Shown here: positions 9,408 through 17,275 of the stretch, piece by piece
How positions within the stretch are numbered: the stretch's first letter is position 1
Layout of the letters: every line of letters starts with the position of its first letter
Origin: Paenibacillus aquistagni
GTDB taxonomy: Bacteria; Bacillota; Bacilli; Paenibacillales; Paenibacillaceae
Length of the DNA stretch: 64,000 nt
Assembly (NCBI RefSeq): GCF_900177815.1
Contig: NZ_FXAZ01000010.1
Span: 25,692-89,691 of the forward strand
Direction of reading: 5' to 3'
Notes under the pieces: generated by a model
What the model saw: only the letters and a program-made list of their open reading frames with translations
What the model was told of the DNA's origin: nothing
Database searches by the model: none
Made by a program: the position numbers and the translations under genes

Positions 9408-9527
9408 ACAACAAAAAGAGGCCATCCATTCGACCATGCTTCCTTGGCAGAAGGAAGCATGGCTCACCATCACGCTCCTGAACAAGGGGAGAATCGCGAT
9501 GAATGGGCATAGGCCTCTTTTTGTTGT
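9408..9527. repeat. Nested inverted repeats between convergent genes
   Basis: A 16-base arm at 9408-9423 is repeated perfectly in inverted form at 9512-9527. Between them is a second perfect hairpin with 12-bp stem, 9434-9445 with 9451-9462, and a 5-base loop. The outer right arm contains CTCTTTTTG, and the left arm gives the same on the other strand. The placement between the convergent GH3 and sensor-kinase genes fits a two-way terminator, though the 88-base span is unusually long for one. Confidence 0.7.
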
Positions 9528-9564
9528 GGACATCCATATATATGTGCGGAGAAAGGAAAGGGGA

Positions 9565-11340
9565 TTAATCCCCACCCGTTCGTTTGGCTGCAGGGAACAC
9601 AACCCGGATCACTGTCCCTTCGCCGAGCTTAGACTCCGCAGTGACATGACCACCTAATGCTTCCACCAGCCCTTTGGAAATCGCCATGCCAAGCCCAGAA
9701 CCTGCTGAGGCATGGACGGTATTGGTTCCCCGATAATAGCGTTCGAACAATCCATCGAGGGTACGCTCGTCCATACCGCTGCCATTGTCAGAGAAGATGA
9801 TGCAGATGTGCCTGTGATCGGTGCGCCATTCAAGGGAGACCGTCAGCAGGGTATCCGCTGGATTGTGCAAAAAGGCGTTGGCGACCAGATTGGTCACGAT
9901 CCGACTTAGCCACGGGGTATAAGTGCGAACGACAACTTCCTCTGCTAGCGGATGATAGGAGATGCGCGCTTCTCCGAAGGCAGGGTCAGATGCAGCCTGG
10001 CCCAGTGTATGCGTGAGCCATGAGCAGAGCTCAACCTCTTCCGTCTCAGGTGGGAATAATCCCGATTGAAGACGATAGGTCATGGCCAGATCATTGATCA
10101 GCGTATCCATATGGGTTGACTTCTCCAGCATGATATTGGAGAAGGAACAAACCTCCTCCTTGCTCCAATCGTACCCATCATTAGCCAGCAGATGGGCATA
10201 TCCCTTGATTGCGGACAATGGTGTCTTGAGATCGTGGGTAATGCCGCTGATCCAGGTCTCGCGCAGCTCTTGGGTCTGCAGCCGCAATGTCTCATCTCGA
10301 TGCAGTGTCTTCGCGAGTTGATCGAGCGACTGCATCACATCCGTGTACATCCGATATCGTCTTCGCCATTGCCCAGATGAGTTGCGGCTTCTTGGCCGCC
10401 CCTTGCGATCAGCCGGCTCCTCATATACTTTGTTGCTTAACGCTTTAAGCCAAGCCAGCATGTGCAGCATCGGCGCTCCGAAGCGATGCGCACTCCAGAG
10501 CGACATGATTATAAACACGAGCAGCATTGCAGCAAGCATGGCGCTCACTCCCACAATCATGACCCTTGTCTCAGGAGGGAGCAGACTGCTTGAATTAGCG
10601 TTGCTTCTTGCTTGATTAGGCAGCGCGATGATCCAAGTATCCTTGGAATCTTTATTGTAAGAGGTCGCAATGCCATAACCGTATCTTTCTTTGTATATCG
10701 TCCTCAGCGCCAAGTCCTGAATCGTGTAAGAACGGGGAATCTGTTCCGGCTTGTTATAGGCGGCCATTTCATTGCCGGAAGCGTCCAGCCATTGCACGTA
10801 TCCTCCAAGTGATTGTAAGCGAGCAGCAGCCTGATCAGGGAGTAGAAGCTGTCCAGATTCATCCCTCGAGGCCCCACCCTTTACTTGTTCGAGCAGCAGT
10901 TCCAGCTCATTTTTAACGCCATAGACCAGAGTGAACAGCTTGCCGTCCTTCTCTTGTATGTACAAATAAAGTCCATAAGGGAAAGGCTCGGTTCTATTCC
11001 AATAAGCAAGCAGCTCTCCTGGATCGTAATGCTTGGGAACATCAGGGGGCGTATTGTAAGACAGCACAACGCGTCCTTCTTCATCTAAGCTTTGCAGCCA
11101 TCCTTGGTTAGCCTTGACTTGATCCAACAGCTTAGGGTCGAATACGAATCCATCTGGACCAAGCTTAGATGATTCGACGAGCTTCTCGAGTCCGACGGAG
11201 GCAAAGTCATGGGAGAGCTGTATTTCCTCAAAGCGCTGCAGCATCCACTGAACGCTTAATCCTGCTGCGGCAAGCACAAGGATACCGGATACGGCAAGCT
11301 GAATGACAAATCGTACGGTCAGCCGATGCTTGATGTTCAT
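9565..11340 (-). CDS. Sensor histidine kinase
   Basis: A 591-residue membrane sensor kinase. It has an N-terminal membrane segment (residues ~12-32), a large extracytoplasmic region, a second membrane segment near 260-282, then a dimerisation/phosphoacceptor domain with H369 in GITHDLKTPL and an HATPase_c domain with DNGSGM and GSGLGMAIS. The extracellular sensing region has no motif I recognise. The gene overlaps the response-regulator stop by 4 bases (ATGA), so the pair is translationally coupled. The stimulus is unknown; the divergent M23 lipoprotein hints at a cell-wall signal, but that is inference. Confidence 0.92.
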   Translation of the reverse strand: MNIKHRLTVRFVIQLAVSGILVLAAAGLSVQWMLQRFEEIQLSHDFASVGLEKLVESSKLGPDGFVFDPKLLDQVKANQGWLQSLDEEGRVVLSYNTPPDVPKHYDPGELLAYWNRTEPFPYGLYLYIQEKDGKLFTLVYGVKNELELLLEQVKGGASRDESGQLLLPDQAAARLQSLGGYVQWLDASGNEMAAYNKPEQIPRSYTIQDLALRTIYKERYGYGIATSYNKDSKDTWIIALPNQARSNANSSSLLPPETRVMIVGVSAMLAAMLLVFIIMSLWSAHRFGAPMLHMLAWLKALSNKVYEEPADRKGRPRSRNSSGQWRRRYRMYTDVMQSLDQLAKTLHRDETLRLQTQELRETWISGITHDLKTPLSAIKGYAHLLANDGYDWSKEEVCSFSNIMLEKSTHMDTLINDLAMTYRLQSGLFPPETEEVELCSWLTHTLGQAASDPAFGEARISYHPLAEEVVVRTYTPWLSRIVTNLVANAFLHNPADTLLTVSLEWRTDHRHICIIFSDNGSGMDERTLDGLFERYYRGTNTVHASAGSGLGMAISKGLVEALGGHVTAESKLGEGTVIRVVFPAAKRTGGD

Positions 11341-12095
11341 TGCGATGCATTCCTTTTATCCGAATGATGAACGAGCTTGTAGCCGAGGCCTCTCACATTC
11401 ACGATCAGCTTAGGCTCAGATGGATCCGCTTCGATTCGCTCTCGAATGCGATGGATATGAACCATCACGGTATTGTCATCCGAGAAAGCCTCTTCCCCCC
11501 ACACTCGCTCATACAGTTCGCGTTTGCTGAAGATCCGATTCGGATGCTTGCAAAAAAAGAGCAGCAGCTGGAAGACAAGGGTTGGACAAGGCACAAGCTT
11601 GCCATTAACCGAGAGCTCCCCAGCGGTCTCATTGACTTGGAATCTTCCGAAGTCATAGATGCGAAAGGCAGTAGACGATTCATTGTGAATGTGATTGTGT
11701 AGTTTTAGCCCTTTCTCTTTGGCTGCAAGATGCCGTCGTAGCTGAGAACGGATACGCGCCACGACCTCCATCGGGTTGAAAGGCTTCGTAATATAATCAT
11801 CGCCTCCCACTGCAAATCCCGTCAATTTATCAAAGTCAGAGCTCTTGGCGGTCAAAAAAAGAATGGGTGCTTCTGTCGTCACTCGTATAAAGGGACAGAT
11901 ATCGATGCCGCTACGACCCGGAAGCATAACGTCAAGCACGATGAGGTCATAGGTCTTCTGCTGGCACGCTTCCACCGCCTCTTCTCCAGTAGATGCCGAA
12001 TCAACCTGTGTATAACCCTCTTTATGTAAGACCGTTTGAAGAAGTGTAAGAATAGCCGGTTCGTCATCGACGAGCAGAATGGCCGCGTCATTCAT
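11337..12095 (-). CDS. OmpR/PhoB-family response regulator
   Basis: A 252-residue two-domain regulator: receiver domain with acidic pocket D10-D11, phosphoacceptor D55 in VLDVMLPGRSG and the conserved KPF lysine, then a winged-helix DNA-binding domain (RELYERVWGE...VMVHIHRIRERIE...RGLGYKL). It is the first gene of a two-gene operon with the kinase. Its own upstream region carries a TTAAG-N6-TTAAG direct repeat with an 11-bp period, a spacing typical of binding by this family, so autoregulation is likely. Confidence 0.93.
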   Translation of the reverse strand: MNDAAILLVDDEPAILTLLQTVLHKEGYTQVDSASTGEEAVEACQQKTYDLIVLDVMLPGRSGIDICPFIRVTTEAPILFLTAKSSDFDKLTGFAVGGDDYITKPFNPMEVVARIRSQLRRHLAAKEKGLKLHNHIHNESSTAFRIYDFGRFQVNETAGELSVNGKLVPCPTLVFQLLLFFCKHPNRIFSKRELYERVWGEEAFSDDNTVMVHIHRIRERIEADPSEPKLIVNVRGLGYKLVHHSDKRNASQ

Positions 12096-12165
12096 CCTAA
12101 TGGCCCCTCTCTATATGGCGTTTATGCCCTTATATTACCACAATTCATCTTGCGCATCGGCGAAT

Positions 12166-12187
12166 CGCTATCTTAACGCTGTCTTAA
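12166..12187 (-). promoter_or_regulatory. Direct-repeat operator facing the response-regulator gene
   Basis: On the minus strand two nearly identical 11-base units, TTAAGACAGCG and TTAAGATAGCG, follow each other. A TAATAT -10-like element lies about 39 bases downstream at 12137-12132, with no good -35. This is the usual layout of a promoter activated by an OmpR-family regulator. Confidence 0.6.
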
Positions 12188-12234
12188 TTCTGAGCCTTGG
12201 GGAGGCAAGAATGTGAGGAATCAGCTGAACATCA

Positions 12235-12256
12235 TTAAGCTAATGTTAAGCCTCCG
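12235..12256 (+). promoter_or_regulatory. Direct-repeat operator facing the M23 lipoprotein gene
   Basis: Two 11-base units beginning TTAAGC (12235 and 12246) show the same TTAAG-N6-TTAAG arrangement as the divergent promoter. A TACAAT -10-like hexamer follows at 12283-12288 without a matching -35. The repeats sit just upstream of where the -35 would be. Confidence 0.6.
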
Positions 12257-12321
12257 TTACAAGGGATGTAACGATCGTCCTCTACAATAGAGGTATCAAA
12301 CAAAGAGAGGCGGGGGTTCGC

Positions 12322-13356
12322 ATGACATCACGTGGAGTAGAGCATCCCAACAAGAAGGGGGCATACAGCCTTATGATTCTGCTGCTTAGCGCGGCTGTTG
12401 GTCTGAGCGCATGTGGAGGAGGAACAGCTGTACCGAAGAAACAAGATACGCCTGAACAGGGGGCGAAGGCAGAAAGCGCCGTTAAGTCAGAGACGAAGCT
12501 TCTTCAGCCAGAGGAGCTGCCGAAGGCAATGGTTGAAGGTCGGACGGACGTGATATACAGCCAGTTTAGCTCAGACTTTAAGGCTCAGGTAAGTCAAAAG
12601 GACTTCAAGGATATGGTTGCTGAATTTGTTAATGGGGCATCTGCCTTTCATGAGGAGTCGAACTTCCTCTTGAACGATCTTGATCATCGCATCTGGATCG
12701 ATCCTGCCAGCAGAAAGGGCATCTTGGCTTTGTTTGATGGGCAGGCAGCTATTGTTGGCTTGCAGATTCTAGAGCTCGGCAAGCCGCATGCATCGGATGA
12801 GCAGTATACCAATACCACATTCCGCCTGCCATTCAAGGGGGACTGGTTCGTGTTCTGGGGAGGAAATAATGTCTTGTTTAACTACCATTACGAGCATGAG
12901 ATTCAGCGCTATGCCTATGACTTCATTCAGGTACAGGATGGGCGCTCCTACCAAGGGGATGAGAAGAAAAATGAAAGCTACTTTGCCTTTGGAAAAGAAG
13001 TGCTTGCTCCTGCGGATGGTGTGGTTGTTACGGTGGTTAATGATATCCCCGACAATGTACCTGTAGGGGTAATGAACGAGCAGAACCCTGCCGGCAATCA
13101 GGTCATTATTGAGCATAACGGCGAATACAGCATTCTCGCGCATCTGAAGCAGGGGTCGGCGACAGTGAAGGAAGGCGATACGGTGAAACGAGGTGAGGTG
13201 ATTGGCCAGCTTGGCAATTCAGGCAACTCTAGCGAGCCGCATCTGCACTTCCAAGTATCGGATGGCAAGGATTTGTTCCAATCACGAGCGATTGCAGTGA
13301 AGTGGGAGCAGGGACTGAACCCGCAAAGAGGGGAAATCATTCAGGGGGGAGAGTAA
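12322..13356 (+). CDS. Lipoprotein M23 (LytM) peptidase with DUF3887-like domain
   Basis: A 344-residue lipoprotein. The signal peptide ends in a lipobox, LSAC with C31. Residues ~55-125 look like the DUF3887 module, followed by a linker and a C-terminal LytM/M23 domain (~225-330) with NQVIIEHNGEYSILAHL, a GNSGNSSEPHLHFQ metal/catalytic motif and the usual biotinyl-like turn (VKEGDTVKRGEVIGQLG). Such enzymes cut peptidoglycan cross-links or bind them without cutting. In the usual H-x(n)-D first zinc motif, GNQVIIEH replaces the expected GN.V.I.H form closely enough to be active. The start ATG follows GAGGCGGGGG. It is divergent from, and probably controlled by, the neighbouring two-component system. 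Confidence 0.9.
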   Translation: MTSRGVEHPNKKGAYSLMILLLSAAVGLSACGGGTAVPKKQDTPEQGAKAESAVKSETKLLQPEELPKAMVEGRTDVIYSQFSSDFKAQVSQKDFKDMVAEFVNGASAFHEESNFLLNDLDHRIWIDPASRKGILALFDGQAAIVGLQILELGKPHASDEQYTNTTFRLPFKGDWFVFWGGNNVLFNYHYEHEIQRYAYDFIQVQDGRSYQGDEKKNESYFAFGKEVLAPADGVVVTVVNDIPDNVPVGVMNEQNPAGNQVIIEHNGEYSILAHLKQGSATVKEGDTVKRGEVIGQLGNSGNSSEPHLHFQVSDGKDLFQSRAIAVKWEQGLNPQRGEIIQGGE

Positions 13357-13440
13357 GCCAGGGTAATACGATTGGACAGCAATGAATTGGGGAAATAAGA
13401 CTTTATTCCAATAGATCGATATCGATAGGTTTAAAAGGAG

Positions 13441-13465
13441 AGGCAGCCATAGGGCTGCCTTTTCC
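13441..13465. terminator. Intrinsic terminator between convergent genes
   Basis: An 8-bp AGGCAGCC / GGCTGCCT stem with an ATAG loop is followed by TTTTCCT on the plus strand, with AAAAGG on the other side. It ends the M23 gene and can also serve the convergent AraC gene. Confidence 0.8.
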
Positions 13466-13487
13466 TATCATTAGGGCTGTTCTTCCA

Positions 13488-15119
13488 TTATCTCGTGACA
13501 GAAGGTAAACCTACGAAATACGCCACCAACTCATGAATCATATATTCCCGGCCGATTGGCCCCCAAGGGTCCCATTCTCTTGATTCTGGTATAAAGACAC
13601 GATTGTTGCGGACGGCTTGAAGCTTCAGCCATCGCTCATCCTGATAAGCTTGTTGGACCTCATCCTGCTCGCTCCATAGGATAAGGATCTGTTCTGGATC
13701 AAGCTGAACAATGTCCTCGAAGGCATAGCTGCGGTAAAAGCCATGCTTTACCCTTGGGTCTGGTTGAAAGCCGAGTCCTGTATAAATGAGATCGGCCAGT
13801 GCATGCTCCTTGCAGCCGTACAGACGGCAGTCACCAGGCAGCAGTCGAATAATGACCCAGCTTCCTCGCGATGTAACTGGCAGAAGCTTTACTTTGGCCT
13901 CCTCTTCAAGCGTTTCTACCCGTTCGATGATTCGTCCAGCGGCTTGTTCCCGATGGACTAGGCCTGCAAGCTCTCGCAAATACTGCTCCCATCTTGCAGA
14001 AGGGTGGATGAAGATCGTATGGGGATTCGTCTTCCATTGACGGTCATTTGGCATATGAAGAGATTGAGTCTTAATAATCGTATCCGGTGATAGCCGCATC
14101 ACGGTGCTTGACGACAGCGGACGCTCAGCAGGAAGCGGGAGCGTGCCCTGCAGGCGGTCATGCAGGTAGCTCGGGAAGCCCGAGGAGGTATGGTAGTATT
14201 TCGGGTAAGCGGGAGCCGCAATAGGCTGTATGCCAAGGGCAAGCAAATGGTCCTGCAGAAGATAACTGCTAACCACCGCAATTTTTCGATCTTTTCGTTT
14301 CATATAAGCGGAGGGCGATAAGCCTTCCGTCTTTTTAAAGACACGGCTAAAATACAGTTCGTCTTGATATCCCACGCATTGGGCAATATCGCGAAGCGTC
14401 ACTTGGCCCTCACCCATTAATTCCTTAGCCCGCAGCATGCGGATCCGTGTCAAATAGTGTCCAGGCGTCATGCCTGTCAGCTTCTTAAAGGCGCGGCAGT
14501 AGGAGCTTGGCGTCATGCCTGCGAGAATTGGAAGTTCGCTCAGAGCAATCGGCTTCGCAAAGTTGTCCTCCAGGTAATCAATGGTCTGCTGAAGGGTATC
14601 TTCTGCTGTCAGGCCTTGCATCTGATGCTGGGCTTGCAGATGCAGCAGCAGCTCTAAGAAATGAAGCTGCCGTCTCAGCTTTCCCTTCTCGCCTTCTTCC
14701 TTAAAGGACTGCTCCAGCGGCGTTAACAGATGGTGGAGCGTAACCCCAGAACTGTGCTGTATTTGATGCTGGCTGTGAAGGTTATGGAGGCTATGAATTC
14801 GTCCGTGCGCTTCGGATGAGGGCATGATTGAAGTCTTCGCTATCATCAGCTGCACGCAATGATAGTGAAGGTAGTGGAGCCGCACGGAATGGTCGGTATC
14901 ATTGATCAGCTCAAGGGTTCCGTTAGTTCGAAGAATCACAGAGCTTCCCATCTTAAGGGGATGGGTGCTGCCATCAAGAACGACCTTCAGGGTGCCGCTC
15001 GTAATCAAGAGAATAGCAGGACGCTGGATCATGAAGGGCTTGGTGCGGTATCCGGCTCGAATATCATGCTCTTTCAAGGACAAGGGGAAATAAGAGGAAT
15101 AATGCTGGCTTTGAGTCAA
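13488..15119 (-). CDS. Btr-like AraC regulator fused to a siderophore-binding domain
   Basis: A 543-residue protein with an N-terminal cupin-like arm (1-110), AraC helix-turn-helix pair (~170-275, ending in the usual DIAQCVGYQDELYFSRVFKKTEGLSPSAYM pattern in shorter form) and a C-terminal periplasmic-binding-protein-type domain (~280-540). In Bacillus subtilis, Btr has this build and activates siderophore uptake when ferri-siderophore binds its C-terminal domain in the cytoplasm. The start is TTG, 10 bases after AAAGGAG. It is divergent from the siderophore genes, with a perfect Fur box in between, so it is expected to be made under iron starvation. The ligand is unknown. Confidence 0.9.
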   Translation of the reverse strand: MTQSQHYSSYFPLSLKEHDIRAGYRTKPFMIQRPAILLITSGTLKVVLDGSTHPLKMGSSVILRTNGTLELINDTDHSVRLHYLHYHCVQLMIAKTSIMPSSEAHGRIHSLHNLHSQHQIQHSSGVTLHHLLTPLEQSFKEEGEKGKLRRQLHFLELLLHLQAQHQMQGLTAEDTLQQTIDYLEDNFAKPIALSELPILAGMTPSSYCRAFKKLTGMTPGHYLTRIRMLRAKELMGEGQVTLRDIAQCVGYQDELYFSRVFKKTEGLSPSAYMKRKDRKIAVVSSYLLQDHLLALGIQPIAAPAYPKYYHTSSGFPSYLHDRLQGTLPLPAERPLSSSTVMRLSPDTIIKTQSLHMPNDRQWKTNPHTIFIHPSARWEQYLRELAGLVHREQAAGRIIERVETLEEEAKVKLLPVTSRGSWVIIRLLPGDCRLYGCKEHALADLIYTGLGFQPDPRVKHGFYRSYAFEDIVQLDPEQILILWSEQDEVQQAYQDERWLKLQAVRNNRVFIPESREWDPWGPIGREYMIHELVAYFVGLPSVTR

Positions 15120-15152
15120 GCGTAAGCAGCTCCTTTAACAGCTTTTTCTCAT

Positions 15153-15167
15153 TGATAATCATTATCA
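15153..15167. promoter_or_regulatory. Fur box 1 (perfect 7-1-7)
   Basis: TGATAATCATTATCA is an exact match to the Bacillus Fur 7-1-7 consensus TGATAATNATTATCA. It lies 34 bases upstream of the TTG start of the AraC regulator and so most directly controls that gene. Confidence 0.93.
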
Positions 15168-15306
15168 TTTATATTGTATGTTATCAATAAATGGATATTT
15201 TTACAACAGCAATTGTCGAGTTTCAAGGCGAAGCTGCATATTTTGTCCATATGAATCGGACAATGGCAGCTATACAACAACAAAATTGGGCTCGTTACAA
15301 TGTAAA

Positions 15307-15321
15307 TGAAAATCATTATCA
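15307..15321. promoter_or_regulatory. Fur box 2 (one mismatch)
   Basis: TGAAAATCATTATCA differs from the Fur 7-1-7 consensus at one position. It lies about 50 bases before the likely start of the small lipoprotein gene, so the plus-strand siderophore genes are likely Fur-repressed too. Its position inside the apparent upstream extension of that open frame argues for the later start. Confidence 0.85.
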
Positions 15322-15373
15322 GTCAAGGTGGGGGTTACATATTATCCAAGGAGAGAAGAGGCAGTCGTTGTTT

Positions 15374-15850
15374 ATGCGCTTAAGGCGATATGGAGTAGGA
15401 GCACTTGTTAGCTTAAGCGTGCTGTTAAGTCTAATGGCCTGCAGCTCTTCATCGGACAAGCCTGCAGGTCAGGGGTATAATGCCGTTGCCGCGATAGAGT
15501 CGAGCCATAGCGAGGAGAGTTGGGATGCGATTGAGCCGATTGAGATCAAGGATCTGCAGACAGGCGCAGCAGCCATGATTCAAGCGGTAAAGGACTACAA
15601 GCAGGCTGTTGAATCTGAGGATCAAGAATCGGCAGCTGCTCTAGCGCGTGAAATTGTCGGGTTGTGGAAGGCGATGGAGGCTAAGGTCAAGACAATGGAT
15701 CGAGTGCTGCATCAAGAACTCACATCAGACATCGTGCTATTGCTGGCAGAGACGTCAACCAAGCCATGGGATCGTGACAGGCTGATCCAGTTGGACTATA
15801 AGCTGTACCAGAGCTTCCGAGATGTGAAGCAGAAGATTCAACATTCTTAA
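15374..15850 (+). CDS. Small Fur-regulated lipoprotein at head of siderophore locus
   Basis: A lipoprotein of 158 residues that I do not recognise. It has a short basic start (MRLRRYG), a hydrophobic stretch and lipobox LMAC with C23; the mature part is a mostly helical, charged domain. The frame is open back to 15191, but Fur box 2 lies within that stretch. ATG 15374 or TTG 15368 give proper signal peptides, with GAGAGAAGAGG just upstream. The stalk-SBP gene begins 27 bases after its stop, suggesting one operon. Because that SBP lacks a lipid-attachment cysteine, this protein could be its membrane anchor or a helper; this is inference. Confidence 0.75.
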   Translation: MRLRRYGVGALVSLSVLLSLMACSSSSDKPAGQGYNAVAAIESSHSEESWDAIEPIEIKDLQTGAAAMIQAVKDYKQAVESEDQESAAALAREIVGLWKAMEAKVKTMDRVLHQELTSDIVLLLAETSTKPWDRDRLIQLDYKLYQSFRDVKQKIQHS

Positions 15851-15877
15851 ATCCCAGAAAAGGTTGGTGATAGGTTC

Positions 15878-17164
15878 ATGCATGCATTCAAAATAAGATT
15901 TACAGCATTCAGCTTACTGTTAGCCCTCTTATGCACCTTCATTCCTCTATCTGCTGTACAGGCAGCTGGCAGCAGCGTGAAGGTGACGATCAATGGCCAA
16001 TCCCTTTCCTTCGATGAAAAGCCTCGAATGGTTAACGGTCGGACGATGGTCCCTTATCGCACGATTGCTGAAGCGCTGGGCGGTAAAGTAAAATACGATT
16101 CCAAAGCAAAAAAGGCAACCATTACAAAGGGAAGTCAAACGGTAGAGCTGACGCTTGGCAGCAAGACGGCAAAAATTAACGGCAAATCAGCTTCACTCGA
16201 TGCCGCACCATACAATGCGAATGGCACCGTTCTTGTGCCGCTGCGCTTCGTGGGCGAATCGCTTGGCGTATGGGTGAACTGGAACAAGTCTACGACTACC
16301 GCTTCTTTGCTGACGAAGAAGACCATTAAGCACACGCTTGGCTCTACCACGCTAAACAGCGTGCCTAAACGTGCTGTGATCCTGTTTAATGGCGGAGTGG
16401 ATATCACGGTCGTGCTTGGCGTGAAGCCGGTTGGTGCCGTTGAATCCTATGTTCAACAGCCATTCTATGAGTATATTCGCTCAAGCCTTGTAGGGACGAA
16501 GACTCTTGGTGATGAGACGCAGCCGAATCTTGAAGCTATTGCCAGCTTGAAGCCGGACGTTATTATTGCAACCAAGGTTCGTCATGAGAAGATTTACAGC
16601 CAGCTGAATAAGATCGCTCCAACGATCGCAACGGAGGATCTTGCAGATTGGCAGGATAATCTTCAGGTTATGGCTGCTGTGTTCAACAAGGAAGAGAAAG
16701 CAGATGCTTTCATGGCCGATTGGAAAGCTAGAGTAGCTGAATTCAAGAAGAAGCTGCCTGCAAAGGATAAAGGCGCTGCCATTTCCGTCATTCGTATTAA
16801 TCCAAATGGAAGTGCTAGAGCTTACAACACGGGCTTTGCCTATCAGATCTTCCAAGAGCTTGGCTTTACAGTTCCGAAGCAGCAGGCTGCATTGAAGCAG
16901 GAGCTTGTGACCGTAACGTCCAAGGAGCAGGTCAGCCTGCTGGATGGCGACTATATCTTCGACTTCACCACGGACTGGGATGGTGATGGCGCAATTTTCA
17001 AACAACAGAAGGAGTGGACGGATTCTCCGCTTTGGAAAAATCTAAAGGCTGTGAAGAACAAGAAATACTATAAAGTAAACGCGGTGACATGGAACTTGTC
17101 CGGCGGCGCGCTAGCGGCGAAGCTGATGCTGGATGACTTGTATTTCTACTTTGATCTTGAATAG
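15878..17164 (+). CDS. Stalk-domain/siderophore-binding protein fusion (YfiY-like)
   Basis: A secreted protein of 428 residues. The signal peptide ends near SAVQAAGSS with an AxA-type cleavage site and no lipobox. Residues ~33-148 form the copper-amine-oxidase-N ('stalk') domain, with its paired repeats VNGRTMVPYRTIAEALGG and NGTVLVPLRFVGESLGV. Residues ~155-428 form a class III periplasmic-binding protein like YfiY, which in B. subtilis takes up schizokinen-type hydroxamates (PNLEAIASLKPDVIIATK). Most Gram-positive siderophore-binding proteins are lipid-anchored, so the missing cysteine and extra domain suggest another way of staying at the surface. A terminator-like hairpin lies between it and the permease genes. 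Confidence 0.9.
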   Translation: MHAFKIRFTAFSLLLALLCTFIPLSAVQAAGSSVKVTINGQSLSFDEKPRMVNGRTMVPYRTIAEALGGKVKYDSKAKKATITKGSQTVELTLGSKTAKINGKSASLDAAPYNANGTVLVPLRFVGESLGVWVNWNKSTTTASLLTKKTIKHTLGSTTLNSVPKRAVILFNGGVDITVVLGVKPVGAVESYVQQPFYEYIRSSLVGTKTLGDETQPNLEAIASLKPDVIIATKVRHEKIYSQLNKIAPTIATEDLADWQDNLQVMAAVFNKEEKADAFMADWKARVAEFKKKLPAKDKGAAISVIRINPNGSARAYNTGFAYQIFQELGFTVPKQQAALKQELVTVTSKEQVSLLDGDYIFDFTTDWDGDGAIFKQQKEWTDSPLWKNLKAVKNKKYYKVNAVTWNLSGGALAAKLMLDDLYFYFDLE

Positions 17165-17204
17165 AAATCAAGCCAGTTAGCGTATTGGATACAGATATTA
17201 CAAG

Positions 17205-17235
17205 AAAGAATGGGCCTATTGGGTCCATTCTTTTC
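17205..17235 (+). terminator. Terminator or attenuator between SBP and permeases
   Basis: A 12-bp stem (17205-17216 with 17222-17233, one G-T pair) ends in TTTTC. In an uptake operon this commonly lowers permease levels relative to the binding protein rather than ending the operon outright. Confidence 0.75.
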
Positions 17236-17275
17236 TGCCATCAACATGGTGTAGAGGAGAGGCGGTAAGGTAAGG

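Noticed and set aside
15191..15373. N-terminal extension of the small lipoprotein
   Set aside because: It would put the signal peptide 61 residues inside and contains a Fur box; the later start fits better.
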